This document shows, in pieces, positions 9,029-17,865 of a stretch of 64,000 bases of DNA (positions within the stretch are counted from its first letter, which is position 1; each line of letters begins with the position of its first letter). This stretch comes from Pelagibacteraceae bacterium AG-337-G06 (GTDB lineage Bacteria; Pseudomonadota; Alphaproteobacteria; Pelagibacterales; AG-422-B15). The position numbers and the translations under genes were made by a program. The DNA lies in contig QBZX01000001.1 in NCBI GenBank assembly GCA_003282175.1, positions 160,615 to 224,614 on the forward strand. Reading direction: 5' to 3'. The notes beneath the pieces were generated by a model. That model was not told the origin of the DNA. It searched no databases and was given only the letters and a program-made list of their open reading frames with translations.

Positions 9029-9556
9029 ATGAAAAAAGCAAAATTCATTAAAACAAAAAAAAGTATTGATACTAGTATATTTAAACTTCAGTTAGATGAA
9101 GTCATTTGGGTAAATGGTAGAAGAGCCACAAGAGATGTTATTCGCCATAATGGGATAACTGCTATAGTACCAATTATAGATAAGAAATATATTATCTTGA
9201 TTAAGCAGTATAGGTATGGAGCTGACAAGATCATGTTAGAAGTGCCTGCAGGAACGATTGACCCTGGTGAAAAACCATTACAATGCGCAAAACGTGAATT
9301 AATTGAAGAAACTGGTTATCATGGAAAGCAATGGAGACTTATAGGCAAATACTTTCCTACCCCAGCTTATAACACTTGTATTATTCATTCATATTTAACA
9401 CATTGTTATAAACATACAGAAACAAATTTTGATGATGACGAGGTCTTAGAAACAAAAATCTTCTCAGTAAGCGAAATAAAAAAAATGTTAAGAAATAATA
9501 AGTTTTCCGATATTAAAACTTATATAAGCCTAGAGAGATTTACTAAATATTATTGA
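9029..9556 (+). CDS. Nudix hydrolase, ADP-ribose pyrophosphatase-like
   Basis: A 175-residue Nudix protein. The Nudix box is complete: GTIDPGEKPLQCAKRELIEE followed by TGY, with the R-E-x-x-E-E core that binds catalytic Mg2+. The IVPIIDKKYIILIKQYRYGA segment and EVPAGTID placement resemble ADP-sugar pyrophosphatases. The frame stays open to an ATG at 8945 inside the previous gene, but the ATG at 9029, one base after the preceding TAA, starts the plausible protein. It converges on the thioesterase gene with a 7-base overlap of the 3' ends. Confidence 0.85.
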   Translation: MKKAKFIKTKKSIDTSIFKLQLDEVIWVNGRRATRDVIRHNGITAIVPIIDKKYIILIKQYRYGADKIMLEVPAGTIDPGEKPLQCAKRELIEETGYHGKQWRLIGKYFPTPAYNTCIIHSYLTHCYKHTETNFDDDEVLETKIFSVSEIKKMLRNNKFSDIKTYISLERFTKYY

Positions 9557-9987
9557 TTAAGTATTTTCCAGATACCTGAAGCTGACAAAATAATTTTATC
9601 TTTTGAAATCAAGTTTCCTTCTACAAATACAAGAGATTTTGTTGTTTTGGTAACTTTTCCATCACACTCAATAATGTCATCTTGAAGACCTGGGCTTACA
9701 AAATTACAATTTAAAGAGATAGTACTGCAAGGTTTCTTTCCACACGCAGTAAACACCATTGAGCCTAAAAAAATATCTGCTAATGACATTGAGTATCCAC
9801 CATGTGCAATTCCATGAGCATTCAAGTGTTTGTCTAAAATTTTTGTAATGAATTTAAAGTTTCCGTCATCATCTTTTTTGAAATACATTGGCCCAATGAG
9901 AACATCAAAACCTGCATGCCACCCAAGTTTTTTATAACCTTCAGGAACCCAGTTAGGAAGAGACATTTCTGTTTTAAGCATTACCAT
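9550..9987 (-). CDS. PaaI-type hotdog thioesterase
   Basis: A 145-residue single hotdog domain of the PaaI/YdiI thioesterase group. The motif HLNAHGIAHGGYSMSLADI (about residues 54-72) is the family signature: H-G-G and a downstream D within the long hotdog helix. Predicted role is acyl-CoA thioester hydrolysis, possibly housekeeping of CoA released from stalled beta-oxidation intermediates, given the thiolase gene transcribed divergently 190 bases away. ATGs also exist at residues 3 and 8; the first was kept. Confidence 0.82.
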   Translation of the reverse strand: MVMLKTEMSLPNWVPEGYKKLGWHAGFDVLIGPMYFKKDDDGNFKFITKILDKHLNAHGIAHGGYSMSLADIFLGSMVFTACGKKPCSTISLNCNFVSPGLQDDIIECDGKVTKTTKSLVFVEGNLISKDKIILSASGIWKILNQ

Positions 9988-10177
9988 TTCAGATTCGTGT
10001 GTTATTAAGAATGCGATTTTTTAGCCTCGTAATTAAATCTGGTCAAGCATAATAAAGAAATTTATATGCCAAAATATGAGGCTATTTTGAGCGTCTTTAG
10101 ATATATTAAATTTTAACTTTTTTTTTCATATAAAAAGTTTATGTTACGTTTTTTAATATTTTCAGGGAAATAATCGT

Positions 10178-11359
10178 ATGAGAGAAGCTGCAATAATATC
10201 AACTGCCAGAACTGGTTTAGCAAAAGCTATGCGAGGCGGATTTAATAAAACTCATGGAATTACCATGGGCGGCCATACTGTAAAACACGCAATTGAAAGA
10301 GCAGGAATAGAATCTGGTGAAGTAGAAGATATTATATTTGGTTGTGGACAACCTGAAGCTGCAACTGGTCATAACATTGGAAGAAATGTAGCGATAGCTG
10401 GCGGATGTCCTGTTACTGTTCCTGGTACTACAATCAATAGATTTTGTTCATCAGGACTTCAAAGTATTGCTGTTGCAGCGCAAAGAATTATTGTTGATGG
10501 TATCAAAGTTGCAATCGGTGGTGGAGTTGAATCAATTTCAATGACACAGCAGAACTTAAATATGAAATACCTGATAGAGCCTGAATTGCAAAAAATTTGT
10601 CCTGCTTTATGGATGCCAATGATTAATACAGCAGATATTGTTGCTGATAGATACAAAGTAAGTAGGGAACAGCAAGATGAATACTCACTTCAGAGTCAAC
10701 AGCGTACAGCTGAAGCACAAAGCGCTGGAAAATTTACAGATGAAATCGTTCCTTTGAAAACAAAGATGGACGTTGTGAACAAAGAAACAAAAGAAGTTAC
10801 TGAGCAAGAAGTGACAGTTGACAAAGATGAGTGTAACAGACCTCAGACAACTTTAGAAAGTTTAGCTGGACTCATACCTGTCATGGGACCTGATAAATAC
10901 GTTACTGCGGGTAACGCAAGTCAGTTATCTGATGGAGCATCATCGTGTGTCTTAATGGATTTGAAAGAAGCAGAAAAAAGAAACATTGAACCAATGGGAA
11001 TTTTTAGAGGATTGTCAGTCGCAGCTTGCGAACCGGATGAAATGGGTATTGGTCCAGTTTTTGCTGTGCCAAAATTGTTAGAACAACACGGCTTATCCGT
11101 TGATGATATTGACATTTGGGAACTAAATGAAGCTTTTGCTGTTCAAGTCTTGTATTGCCGTGATAAACTTGGAATCGATAATGAGAAGCTGAATGTTAAT
11201 GGTGGTTCAATCTCAATTGGACATCCATACGGTATGACAGGTTCACGTATGACAGGTCATATTTTAATAGAGGGCAAAAGAAGAAATGCAAAATACGGTG
11301 TCGTCACAATGTGTGTTGGCGGTGGAATGGGAGCGGCAGGACTTTTTGAAATTTTATGA
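10178..11359 (+). CDS. Thiolase (acyl-CoA/acetyl-CoA C-acyltransferase)
   Basis: A 393-residue thiolase with the full catalytic set: nucleophilic Cys in NRFCSSGLQ (about residue 89), His in SIGHPYGMTG (about 350) and the C-terminal Cys in CVGGGMGAAGLFE (about 379). It cleaves 3-ketoacyl-CoA to acetyl-CoA or condenses acetyl-CoA. The context of acyl-CoA dehydrogenases, hydratase and dienoyl-CoA isomerase favours degradation. AGGGA lies about 9 bases before the ATG. Its stop overlaps the psiE start by 4 bases (ATGA). Confidence 0.92.
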   Translation: MREAAIISTARTGLAKAMRGGFNKTHGITMGGHTVKHAIERAGIESGEVEDIIFGCGQPEAATGHNIGRNVAIAGGCPVTVPGTTINRFCSSGLQSIAVAAQRIIVDGIKVAIGGGVESISMTQQNLNMKYLIEPELQKICPALWMPMINTADIVADRYKVSREQQDEYSLQSQQRTAEAQSAGKFTDEIVPLKTKMDVVNKETKEVTEQEVTVDKDECNRPQTTLESLAGLIPVMGPDKYVTAGNASQLSDGASSCVLMDLKEAEKRNIEPMGIFRGLSVAACEPDEMGIGPVFAVPKLLEQHGLSVDDIDIWELNEAFAVQVLYCRDKLGIDNEKLNVNGGSISIGHPYGMTGSRMTGHILIEGKRRNAKYGVVTMCVGGGMGAAGLFEIL

Positions 11360-11727
11360 TTGATACGATAAAATACATTGAGAAAATTGCTTTAGTAATA
11401 ATTATTTTTGCCACAGTTATTGCTATTGGTTATGAGATTTTTGCAATGTATGAGAAATCGCTTGTTGAATTAGCTGATCTGTTGTTACTATTTATTTACT
11501 TAGAAGTTATTCAAATGATCAGGGAGTACTGGACGCTCAATAGGATCAGAATAAGCATTCCATTGTTTATTGCAATTACCGCTGTAGCTAGATTAATCAT
11601 ACTTCAGGGCAAGACAATGGATCCTAGCATGTTGTTGTATGAAGGTGGTGCAATATTGCTCATAGCAATAGCAGTGCTTATTCTAAAAGCGAGAAAACTC
11701 AAGATGTTTTCCGATGTTGAAGATTAA
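11356..11727 (+). CDS. PsiE-like membrane protein
   Basis: A 123-residue four-helix membrane protein resembling the phosphate-starvation-inducible PsiE family. The charged segment EVIQMIREYWTLNRIRISIP between helices 2 and 3 and the following ITAVARLIIL are typical. The biochemical role of PsiE proteins is not established. It overlaps the thiolase gene at its 5' end (ATGA) and the DUF4864 gene at its 3' end (14 bases), so it is embedded in a three-gene transcript. Confidence 0.75.
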   Translation: MIDTIKYIEKIALVIIIFATVIAIGYEIFAMYEKSLVELADLLLLFIYLEVIQMIREYWTLNRIRISIPLFIAITAVARLIILQGKTMDPSMLLYEGGAILLIAIAVLILKARKLKMFSDVED

Positions 11728-12145
11728 AATATTTAACTATTTTCAAATACTCATTTTATCTTTCTTCATTCAAAGTGGAGCAAATGCCCTTACTGCTTTT
11801 GATGAAGAACAAATAGTATCAGTGGTAAGTGCGCAATTGCAGGCATTTCAAGATGATGATTTTGAAAAAGCGTATTCATATGCGTCACCTACAATTAAAA
11901 CTATTTTTCCTGATTATAAAAAATTTAGAGACATGGTAGTGGGTCAGTATCAAGCTGTGTATAGACCAAAAAGTATTAACTTCGGAAACGTTACAACACA
12001 GGGGGGGACCACTTTTCTTGAAGTCTATTTAGTTGACCCAGATGGCATATTTGTAACCGCAATTTATACAATGCAACAGCAAGAAGATGATAGTTGGCTT
12101 ATCAATGGCTGTTTTCTCAATCAGGCTAAAAGTGATCAGATCTAA
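11714..12145 (+). CDS. DUF4864 secreted protein
   Basis: A 143-residue protein with an N-terminal signal peptide (hydrophobic FQILILSFFIQSGANA) followed by a small alpha+beta domain resembling DUF4864: DDDFEKAYSYASPTIKTIFP, then YRPKSINFGN, and a C-terminal LINGC. I recall this family mainly from Alphaproteobacteria, with no assigned function; the fold looks NTF2-like. It is translated from a start inside psiE and ends directly against the GH1 gene on the opposite strand. Confidence 0.72.
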   Translation: MLKIKIFNYFQILILSFFIQSGANALTAFDEEQIVSVVSAQLQAFQDDDFEKAYSYASPTIKTIFPDYKKFRDMVVGQYQAVYRPKSINFGNVTTQGGTTFLEVYLVDPDGIFVTAIYTMQQQEDDSWLINGCFLNQAKSDQI

Positions 12146-13390
12146 TTAAGAAGATTTCTCAATAATTTCTTGATAAAATTTTAAACTTTTTTTGCTTTTT
12201 CTTTCTAGAGTTTTTCTATCAACTTCAATGAGGCCAAATCTTGGTTTGTAGCCATACAACCATTCAAAATTGTCTAGAAATGACCAATAATAATAACCTC
12301 TGATATCAAGACCATCGTCAATACACCTCTGAAGACCCTCCAAAGCAGTTTTCACATAACTTATTCTTTGTTCATCATCATCGGTACCAATTCCATTTTC
12401 AGTCACAATCATTGGACAATTAATTTTAGGTGCTACATATCTCAAGACATTTTCAAGCGACTCTGGATAGTATTCATATCCCATTACGAGCATGGTTGAT
12501 TCATTTGTATTAGGTTTCACAATTCCATCAGGGCCATATGTATGACGTGTGTATGTTTGTATGCCTATAAAGTCATCATTTTTTACCTGATCCAAGCAAA
12601 TGTCTACTGACTCCGCATGGGCCTTATCTCTCATTGATTCCCCACCATCAATACATTGGTAATCCATAATTGAAAGTGTGATTCCAACTGGTTGATTTTT
12701 ATTCAAGTTACCTTTGATAACTGAAAATGACTTTACGTGAGCCTCCATCATGCAATCTCTGATTTTGAATGGATGTCCAAACAAAAAAGGTCCAAAGTTT
12801 TCAAGCTTTGATCCGCATGATTTTGCTGCTTCACTAACAAAAGGCATAATGGTTTTCATTCCACCCTCTGGGTAACTGGGAAAACTATGAGCAAAACAAG
12901 AGGTTAGGTTTGCCTCATTAATAGTGCATACTGTATCCATGTAATCGTCCAATTCTTTTGACACTTTTTCTGAGTATCGAACAAACAAATCGACATTATC
13001 TTGATTTTCCCATCCGCCTCTTGCAGTAAACCACAGTGGTGATGTAAAGTGTTGAAAGGTCACACAAGTCTTCAAGCCTTTCTTTCGACAATAATCTAGA
13101 ACTTTTTTGTAGTGATCTATTGCCTCTTGAGAAAATTCACCTTCACTGGTTTCAATTCGAGCCCATTCAACTGATAAGCGATAAGCTTGGATGGAATGAT
13201 CAGCCATAATGTCGATATCTTCTTCATATTTATTCCATTGATCACAAGCAATACCTGAAGGTTCTGCAAACGTCGTATCTTTAGTACGTTCTAAGTGCCA
13301 AAAATCAGAATTAGTATTGTTTCCTTCAACTTGGTGTGCTGCAGTTGCAGTGCCCCATATAAAATCTCTAGGTAAATTTTTTAAAATCAT
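12146..13390 (-). CDS. Glycoside hydrolase family 1 (beta-glucosidase/beta-galactosidase)
   Basis: A 414-residue GH1 beta-glycosidase. The N-terminus has FIWGTATAAHQVEG, the nucleophile motif VTENGIG lies near residue 330, and WSFLDNFEWLYGYKPRFGLI near the C-terminus forms the aglycone-side pocket. The acid/base motif, usually T-x-N-E-P, reads TINEAN here, with Ala for Pro; the glutamate is kept. No signal peptide, so it acts on imported glycosides. It is the last gene of a cassette with galactokinase, a GPH transporter and an esterase, which makes a beta-galactoside more likely than a glucoside as substrate. Overlaps galactokinase by 4 bases. Confidence 0.88.
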   Translation of the reverse strand: MILKNLPRDFIWGTATAAHQVEGNNTNSDFWHLERTKDTTFAEPSGIACDQWNKYEEDIDIMADHSIQAYRLSVEWARIETSEGEFSQEAIDHYKKVLDYCRKKGLKTCVTFQHFTSPLWFTARGGWENQDNVDLFVRYSEKVSKELDDYMDTVCTINEANLTSCFAHSFPSYPEGGMKTIMPFVSEAAKSCGSKLENFGPFLFGHPFKIRDCMMEAHVKSFSVIKGNLNKNQPVGITLSIMDYQCIDGGESMRDKAHAESVDICLDQVKNDDFIGIQTYTRHTYGPDGIVKPNTNESTMLVMGYEYYPESLENVLRYVAPKINCPMIVTENGIGTDDDEQRISYVKTALEGLQRCIDDGLDIRGYYYWSFLDNFEWLYGYKPRFGLIEVDRKTLERKSKKSLKFYQEIIEKSS

Positions 13391-14418
13391 ACGAATTTTG
13401 CCTTATTATAATTCTCTAATATCAGTTTTTTGAATTCTTCTACTTTATCATTTTTCACCAGTGTTACAACAGCACCTCCAAAACCTGCCCCTGTCAACTT
13501 TGATCCCAATGCGCCAAAAGAATTAGACAGGTTGACCAATGTATTCAATTCATCTGTTGAGACACCATAATGCTCAGATAGAGATGAGTGACTTTCTGTC
13601 ATCAATTTCCCAAATTCTTTGGGATTGTTATCTTTAAGGAGCTGAACAGCTTTTTTTACTCTTTTATTTTCTTCTACAACATGTCTACATACTTTAATTT
13701 CTTCACCAGATAATAATTGAATATCATTTTCGTTTATCATTTCTTTTTCACACAGATTTTTTAAATTCATCTTCTTTGCTGCACTAAGGCACAACTCTTT
13801 TTTTTGATTAAACTCACTGCTTGATAAAATTCTTTCAGTATTACTATCAATAATTAGAAAATTATGATCATCAAAAATATTAACTAATTCGTAAGATCTA
13901 CTAAGAGTATTTAGGTATAAAGCCTGGTTGTGATTACCTAATACAGAAACAAATTGATCCATTATACCACCACCAACTCCCACAAAACTATTTTCAATGT
14001 CATATGCTAAATCGATAAGTTCATCACCAGACATATTTGTTTTATAAAAATTATTTAGAGCCTTTAAAGTGCTTACCGTTATTGCAGCCGAGGAAGAAAG
14101 TCCGATTCCTAATGGAAGGGTACTGCTTATGTTAAAAGATAGTTCTTTGATTACTATTGAATATTTTTCTCCAAAGAATAGGCATGAGCCAATAATAAAA
14201 TCTGCCCAATCATTTCTTTTTTCCAATTTTTCAATTGATAATTTTTTTTGATATTTGTCTGAAATTATGGAAACGCAATTAATTTCAGAGCTCTCACTTA
14301 ATTCGCAGATTATTGAGTTTTTTATCTGTAAAGGTAATACACATCCCCCATTATAGTCTAAATGTTCACCAATTAAGTTTACTCTCCCATAGCCTTCACC
14401 AACTGAGATTGCTTTCAT
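13387..14418 (-). CDS. galK: Galactokinase (GHMP kinase)
   Basis: A 343-residue GHMP kinase. The galactokinase signature GRVNLIGEHLDYNGG lies near residues 11-25, and the ATP-binding motif LPLGIGLSSSAA near residue 96. The third GHMP motif, KLTGAGFGGAVV, is near residue 307. It phosphorylates galactose to galactose 1-phosphate at the start of the Leloir route. galT and galE are not in the window, so downstream steps must be encoded elsewhere. It is slightly short at the N-terminus against typical GalK but has all motifs. Operonic with GH1 downstream (4-base overlap) and the transporter upstream (9-base gap). Confidence 0.85.
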   Translation of the reverse strand: MKAISVGEGYGRVNLIGEHLDYNGGCVLPLQIKNSIICELSESSEINCVSIISDKYQKKLSIEKLEKRNDWADFIIGSCLFFGEKYSIVIKELSFNISSTLPLGIGLSSSAAITVSTLKALNNFYKTNMSGDELIDLAYDIENSFVGVGGGIMDQFVSVLGNHNQALYLNTLSRSYELVNIFDDHNFLIIDSNTERILSSSEFNQKKELCLSAAKKMNLKNLCEKEMINENDIQLLSGEEIKVCRHVVEENKRVKKAVQLLKDNNPKEFGKLMTESHSSLSEHYGVSTDELNTLVNLSNSFGALGSKLTGAGFGGAVVTLVKNDKVEEFKKLILENYNKAKFV

Positions 14419-14427
14419 AATGCGATC

Positions 14428-15753
14428 TTATCTTTGTTTTAACTCAGCAAATACTTTTTTATAAAAAATACTATCGTATTTATTTAAGTACATTACAACG
14501 ATCGCAATTGTTCCTGCAATAGATGGAAAAATATAGCCCATAATGAAAAGACCATTCAATGTCTCTTCACTTTGTATTGCTGAATTTGCAATATAATTTG
14601 TGCTATCTAATATTACTCCTGCTAACCATGCACTAAATCCAACACTTAACTTGAACACAAATACATGAGCAGAATTAAGTATTCCTTCCGCTCGAAATCC
14701 TGATTTCCACTCACCATACTCAACCGTATCAGCAATCATTGACCAGGCCATTACACCTGCCATGCCAAAACCAACGAACCCAGGGCTAGCAATGAATGCC
14801 AATAACCAAAAGTTTTCATAACCAGTGATAAAATAAATTATTAAATCTGTAAAAACATAGAGAAAAGTTCCAATCATGAATAAAGTCTTCTTTTCGAATC
14901 TGTGTTTTACTAAATTTACTATATATGCTCCAAGCATAATTTGTAGAATCACGCCCAGCAAAATTGGACTAAAGTATGCTTCTAATTGTAAGTTATATTT
15001 AATAAAATAGATTGTTGTAAGTTGTTTAATATTATTCGCAATCCAAGTAGTAAGAAGAGCTAATACTACAAAGTGTAACGGAAAATTTGTAAAAACCATT
15101 TTTATGATTTTTTTTAATCCAACACGTTTTTCATAAGGCTTAGAATAAAATTCTTTTGTATTAAAGAAGCAAAGAAAAGCAAAAATTGCTCCCATGAAAG
15201 CTAAACAGCCTACCACAATTGGGAATCCATATTGGGGAGAACTAAATAGACCAACTAAAGGCAATGTTAATACTGCAACAGCAATTGATCCCGAACTGGC
15301 CCCTAAAAATCTGAATGAAGCTAGAGAAGTCCTTTCATCTCGATCTTGTGTCATGGCGGGAATTAATGAGCCAACTGGTATAGCAATAATTGTATATAGT
15401 GTCGTGAACGCAATGTAGGTGAAAAGAGCCCAGTAAAATTTTCCTGTTTGAGATAAATCGGGTGAAGTAAAACACAGTATGATCATTATTAAAGCTGGTA
15501 CAGATCCAAATAAAATATAGGGTCTAAATTTCCCCCATCTCGTTGAAGTATTGTCTGCTATGTATCCCATGATGGGATCAGTGAAAGCATCCCAGACTTT
15601 CGCTATGAAAAATACTAACCCTGCTTGTGTTGGCGATAAACCAAAAATATCTGTGTAGAAAAACAATAGGTAAAAGACAGTTAACTGCCACATGATATTT
15701 ATCGCAAAATCTCCACCGCCATAAAATATTTTTGATCTGGTACTTAGTTTCAT
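14428..15753 (-). CDS. GPH-family sugar:cation symporter (MelB-like)
   Basis: A 441-residue, twelve-helix transporter of the glycoside-pentoside-hexuronide group. KVWDAFTDPIMGYIADNT with RWGKFRPYILFG (about residues 47-84) is the GPH signature; MelB and XynB-type symporters carry the same Asp-rich helix 2 and charged loop. It should import an intact glycoside with H+ or Na+. The neighbouring cytoplasmic GH1 enzyme and galactokinase would then cleave it and phosphorylate the galactose. Starts with ATG whose last bases overlap the stop of the esterase gene (ATGA). Confidence 0.85.
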   Translation of the reverse strand: MKLSTRSKIFYGGGDFAINIMWQLTVFYLLFFYTDIFGLSPTQAGLVFFIAKVWDAFTDPIMGYIADNTSTRWGKFRPYILFGSVPALIMIILCFTSPDLSQTGKFYWALFTYIAFTTLYTIIAIPVGSLIPAMTQDRDERTSLASFRFLGASSGSIAVAVLTLPLVGLFSSPQYGFPIVVGCLAFMGAIFAFLCFFNTKEFYSKPYEKRVGLKKIIKMVFTNFPLHFVVLALLTTWIANNIKQLTTIYFIKYNLQLEAYFSPILLGVILQIMLGAYIVNLVKHRFEKKTLFMIGTFLYVFTDLIIYFITGYENFWLLAFIASPGFVGFGMAGVMAWSMIADTVEYGEWKSGFRAEGILNSAHVFVFKLSVGFSAWLAGVILDSTNYIANSAIQSEETLNGLFIMGYIFPSIAGTIAIVVMYLNKYDSIFYKKVFAELKQR

Positions 15754-16892
15754 AAATTTTTATAAGTTGTTTCTACTAACTTTAAAGCACGTTGGTCACC
15801 TAACATTGATCCGGTAAGTAAATTCATAGTATAAGCAAAACTCAGTCCGTTTTCGGGATCACCAAAAGCCATAGAGCCGCCCCAACCAGTATGACCAAAC
15901 GCTTTGCTGCTCTTTCCAAAAAGTTTACCACCTCCCACACTGTACCCTGCACAACTCCATTGCATCGGTGATTTCATAACGTTGTCATCACCGCTGACAG
16001 CAACTTCTGTTACCAATTTAAAAGTTTCATTTGATATGAAGTTATTTGACTGATGATTTATAAAGTGATCATAAATTTTTGCGATCGATCTTGAATTTCC
16101 ATGACAATTCATTGCAGGAATTTCGGCTAGCCTCCATTCGGACGTATTTGCTGTTTTGGTTCTGTTAGCTGGATTGAGGAATGCAGTTACCAAATAATTA
16201 TCAACATTTTCTGGATTACTAAAAGCTTTACGTAAACTTTCAGAACTTATTAACTCAGCAATATTGTTGTGATATGTCTCAGGGGTTCCAATAAAGCACT
16301 TTGCTTTCAAGGGCTCACTAAGAAGTTCATACAAATTTTTTCCGACTGTTTTTTTTGTAATTCTCTTAATTAATTCCCCAACTAAAAAGCCAATAGTTTT
16401 AGGATGATAGCAAATTTCTTTGTTAGGTTCATGGAAGGGTTTTTGTTTTGCAAGTAACTCACAAACATAATCCCATTTATAAAAGTCTGTTTCATCAAGA
16501 GCCTCCCTCCAACCATAAAGACCTGCCTGATGAGATAAAAGTGTTTTTACCTTTATATCATTTTTTCCATTTTCAGAAAATTCTGGCCAATAATCGCAAA
16601 CTCTTTTTTCTAATTCTAAATCACCATTATCAATTAGTTTTGCAACTACCATGGCGACAATTCCTTTACTGGTGGAATGAACATTGACCATTGTTTCTTT
16701 ATTCCAGCTTATTTTTTTGTCACGGTCTTGAAAACCACCGTAAAGATCTATAATCGGCTTACCATCTTTATAAACAGCAAATGATGCACCAACTTCCTCA
16801 TCACTTTCAATATTTCTCTTGAAAAGTTCATAGGTTTCTTGGAACTTTTCTTCATATTCTCCATACTCTGTAACAGAATTCATAGTGCTCAT
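15750..16892 (-). CDS. Serine hydrolase, beta-lactamase/esterase (EstB-like) fold
   Basis: A 380-residue class C beta-lactamase-fold protein. The nucleophile motif S-x-x-K appears as STSK (about residue 73), the tyrosine motif is probably the YHPKTIGFLV segment near residue 162, and the C-terminal GHTGWGGS (about 337) occupies the K-S/T-G position. No signal peptide is evident, which argues against a periplasmic beta-lactamase and for an intracellular esterase such as EstB or a sugar-ester deacetylase. It heads the four-gene glycoside cassette, so removal of acyl groups from the imported glycoside is a reasonable inference. Confidence 0.78.
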   Translation of the reverse strand: MSTMNSVTEYGEYEEKFQETYELFKRNIESDEEVGASFAVYKDGKPIIDLYGGFQDRDKKISWNKETMVNVHSTSKGIVAMVVAKLIDNGDLELEKRVCDYWPEFSENGKNDIKVKTLLSHQAGLYGWREALDETDFYKWDYVCELLAKQKPFHEPNKEICYHPKTIGFLVGELIKRITKKTVGKNLYELLSEPLKAKCFIGTPETYHNNIAELISSESLRKAFSNPENVDNYLVTAFLNPANRTKTANTSEWRLAEIPAMNCHGNSRSIAKIYDHFINHQSNNFISNETFKLVTEVAVSGDDNVMKSPMQWSCAGYSVGGGKLFGKSSKAFGHTGWGGSMAFGDPENGLSFAYTMNLLTGSMLGDQRALKLVETTYKNL

Positions 16893-16938
16893 TTATAGTG
16901 TAATAAAATTAAATTTATATATTCTTCTTTTAGATTAT

Positions 16939-17847
16939 ATGAGCGAAGTAAATAACAAAACATATTTAATTGGTTTTATTCTTGCACTATCTGCTGGTTT
17001 GATATGGAGTTTTGGCGCCCCTACTGTTCGCTATATGGTCGATGCTGAAATTTACCAATGGCATTATCTATTTTGCAGAGGGATTGTAGTAGCTACAATT
17101 CTTCTAATCTTTCTAATTTATCAAGAAGGATTAGCATTCAGACATAATTTTAAAAGGGTAGGTATTTCAGGTTTAATTGGCGGTTTGGGTTTAGCTTCAG
17201 CATTTATTTTTTTTATATTTGGAATGACTTTTACTTCTGCAGCAACAACGTTATTTATGATTGGAACTCAACCTTTATTTGCGGGATTGTTTGCTTATAT
17301 TTTTCTTAGAGAAAAAGTTGGAATAACCACAGCTATTGCATGTTGTGTTTCGTTGTTTGGTATGTTTTTAATGGCATACAATGACTGGTATGCTGGCACA
17401 TTTTTAGGTTGGACTTTTGGATTATTTTGTTCAATTGGTTTTGCAATATTTGCAACGACTTTAAGATGGCAGCCTGATACACCAAAATTTACAACGATCA
17501 TTATTGCTGGGATTGCATGCTCATTATTTTCGATGTGTATGATTCTTTATCTTAATGATGGTTATACGATGCCGCTTAGAAATATATTATTGAGCATGAT
17601 GCATGGTTCTTTTGTGGCAATAGGGTTAATACTTTTAAGTATAGGCGCACGCTATTTGCCAGCTGCTGAATTCATGCTTCTCTCTCTTACTGAAGTAGTA
17701 GGGGGAGTCATATGGTGTTGGATACCTCTTTTTGGTGTTAATGAGGTGCCTTCAACATTCACTCTTATAGGAGGTATGATTATAATTATCGCAATCAGCT
17801 TCTATGCTTTAGGTTCAAAACAGAAAACATCACCACCGACTTTATGA
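16939..17847 (+). CDS. EamA-family drug/metabolite transporter
   Basis: A ten-helix membrane protein of the DMT superfamily with two EamA repeats (each about 135 residues); the first ends with TSAATTLFMIGTQPLFAGLFAYIFLREKVG, the typical EamA closing segment, and the second with LPAAEFMLLSLTEVVGGVIW. About 302 residues from the chosen ATG. An upstream ATG at 16885 would add 18 residues and overlap the divergent esterase start, so the ATG at 16939 (MSEVNNK) is preferred. Substrate unknown. The alcohol dehydrogenase gene follows after 18 bases. Confidence 0.8.
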   Translation: MSEVNNKTYLIGFILALSAGLIWSFGAPTVRYMVDAEIYQWHYLFCRGIVVATILLIFLIYQEGLAFRHNFKRVGISGLIGGLGLASAFIFFIFGMTFTSAATTLFMIGTQPLFAGLFAYIFLREKVGITTAIACCVSLFGMFLMAYNDWYAGTFLGWTFGLFCSIGFAIFATTLRWQPDTPKFTTIIIAGIACSLFSMCMILYLNDGYTMPLRNILLSMMHGSFVAIGLILLSIGARYLPAAEFMLLSLTEVVGGVIWCWIPLFGVNEVPSTFTLIGGMIIIIAISFYALGSKQKTSPPTL

Positions 17848-17865
17848 GTAAGAAGAGTTTATTGA

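Noticed and set aside
10022-10084. Matching 7-base arms TAGCCTC and GAGGCTA in the thioesterase/thiolase divergent region
   Set aside because: The arms are 49 bases apart with nothing structured between them; a chance match is more likely than a regulatory structure.
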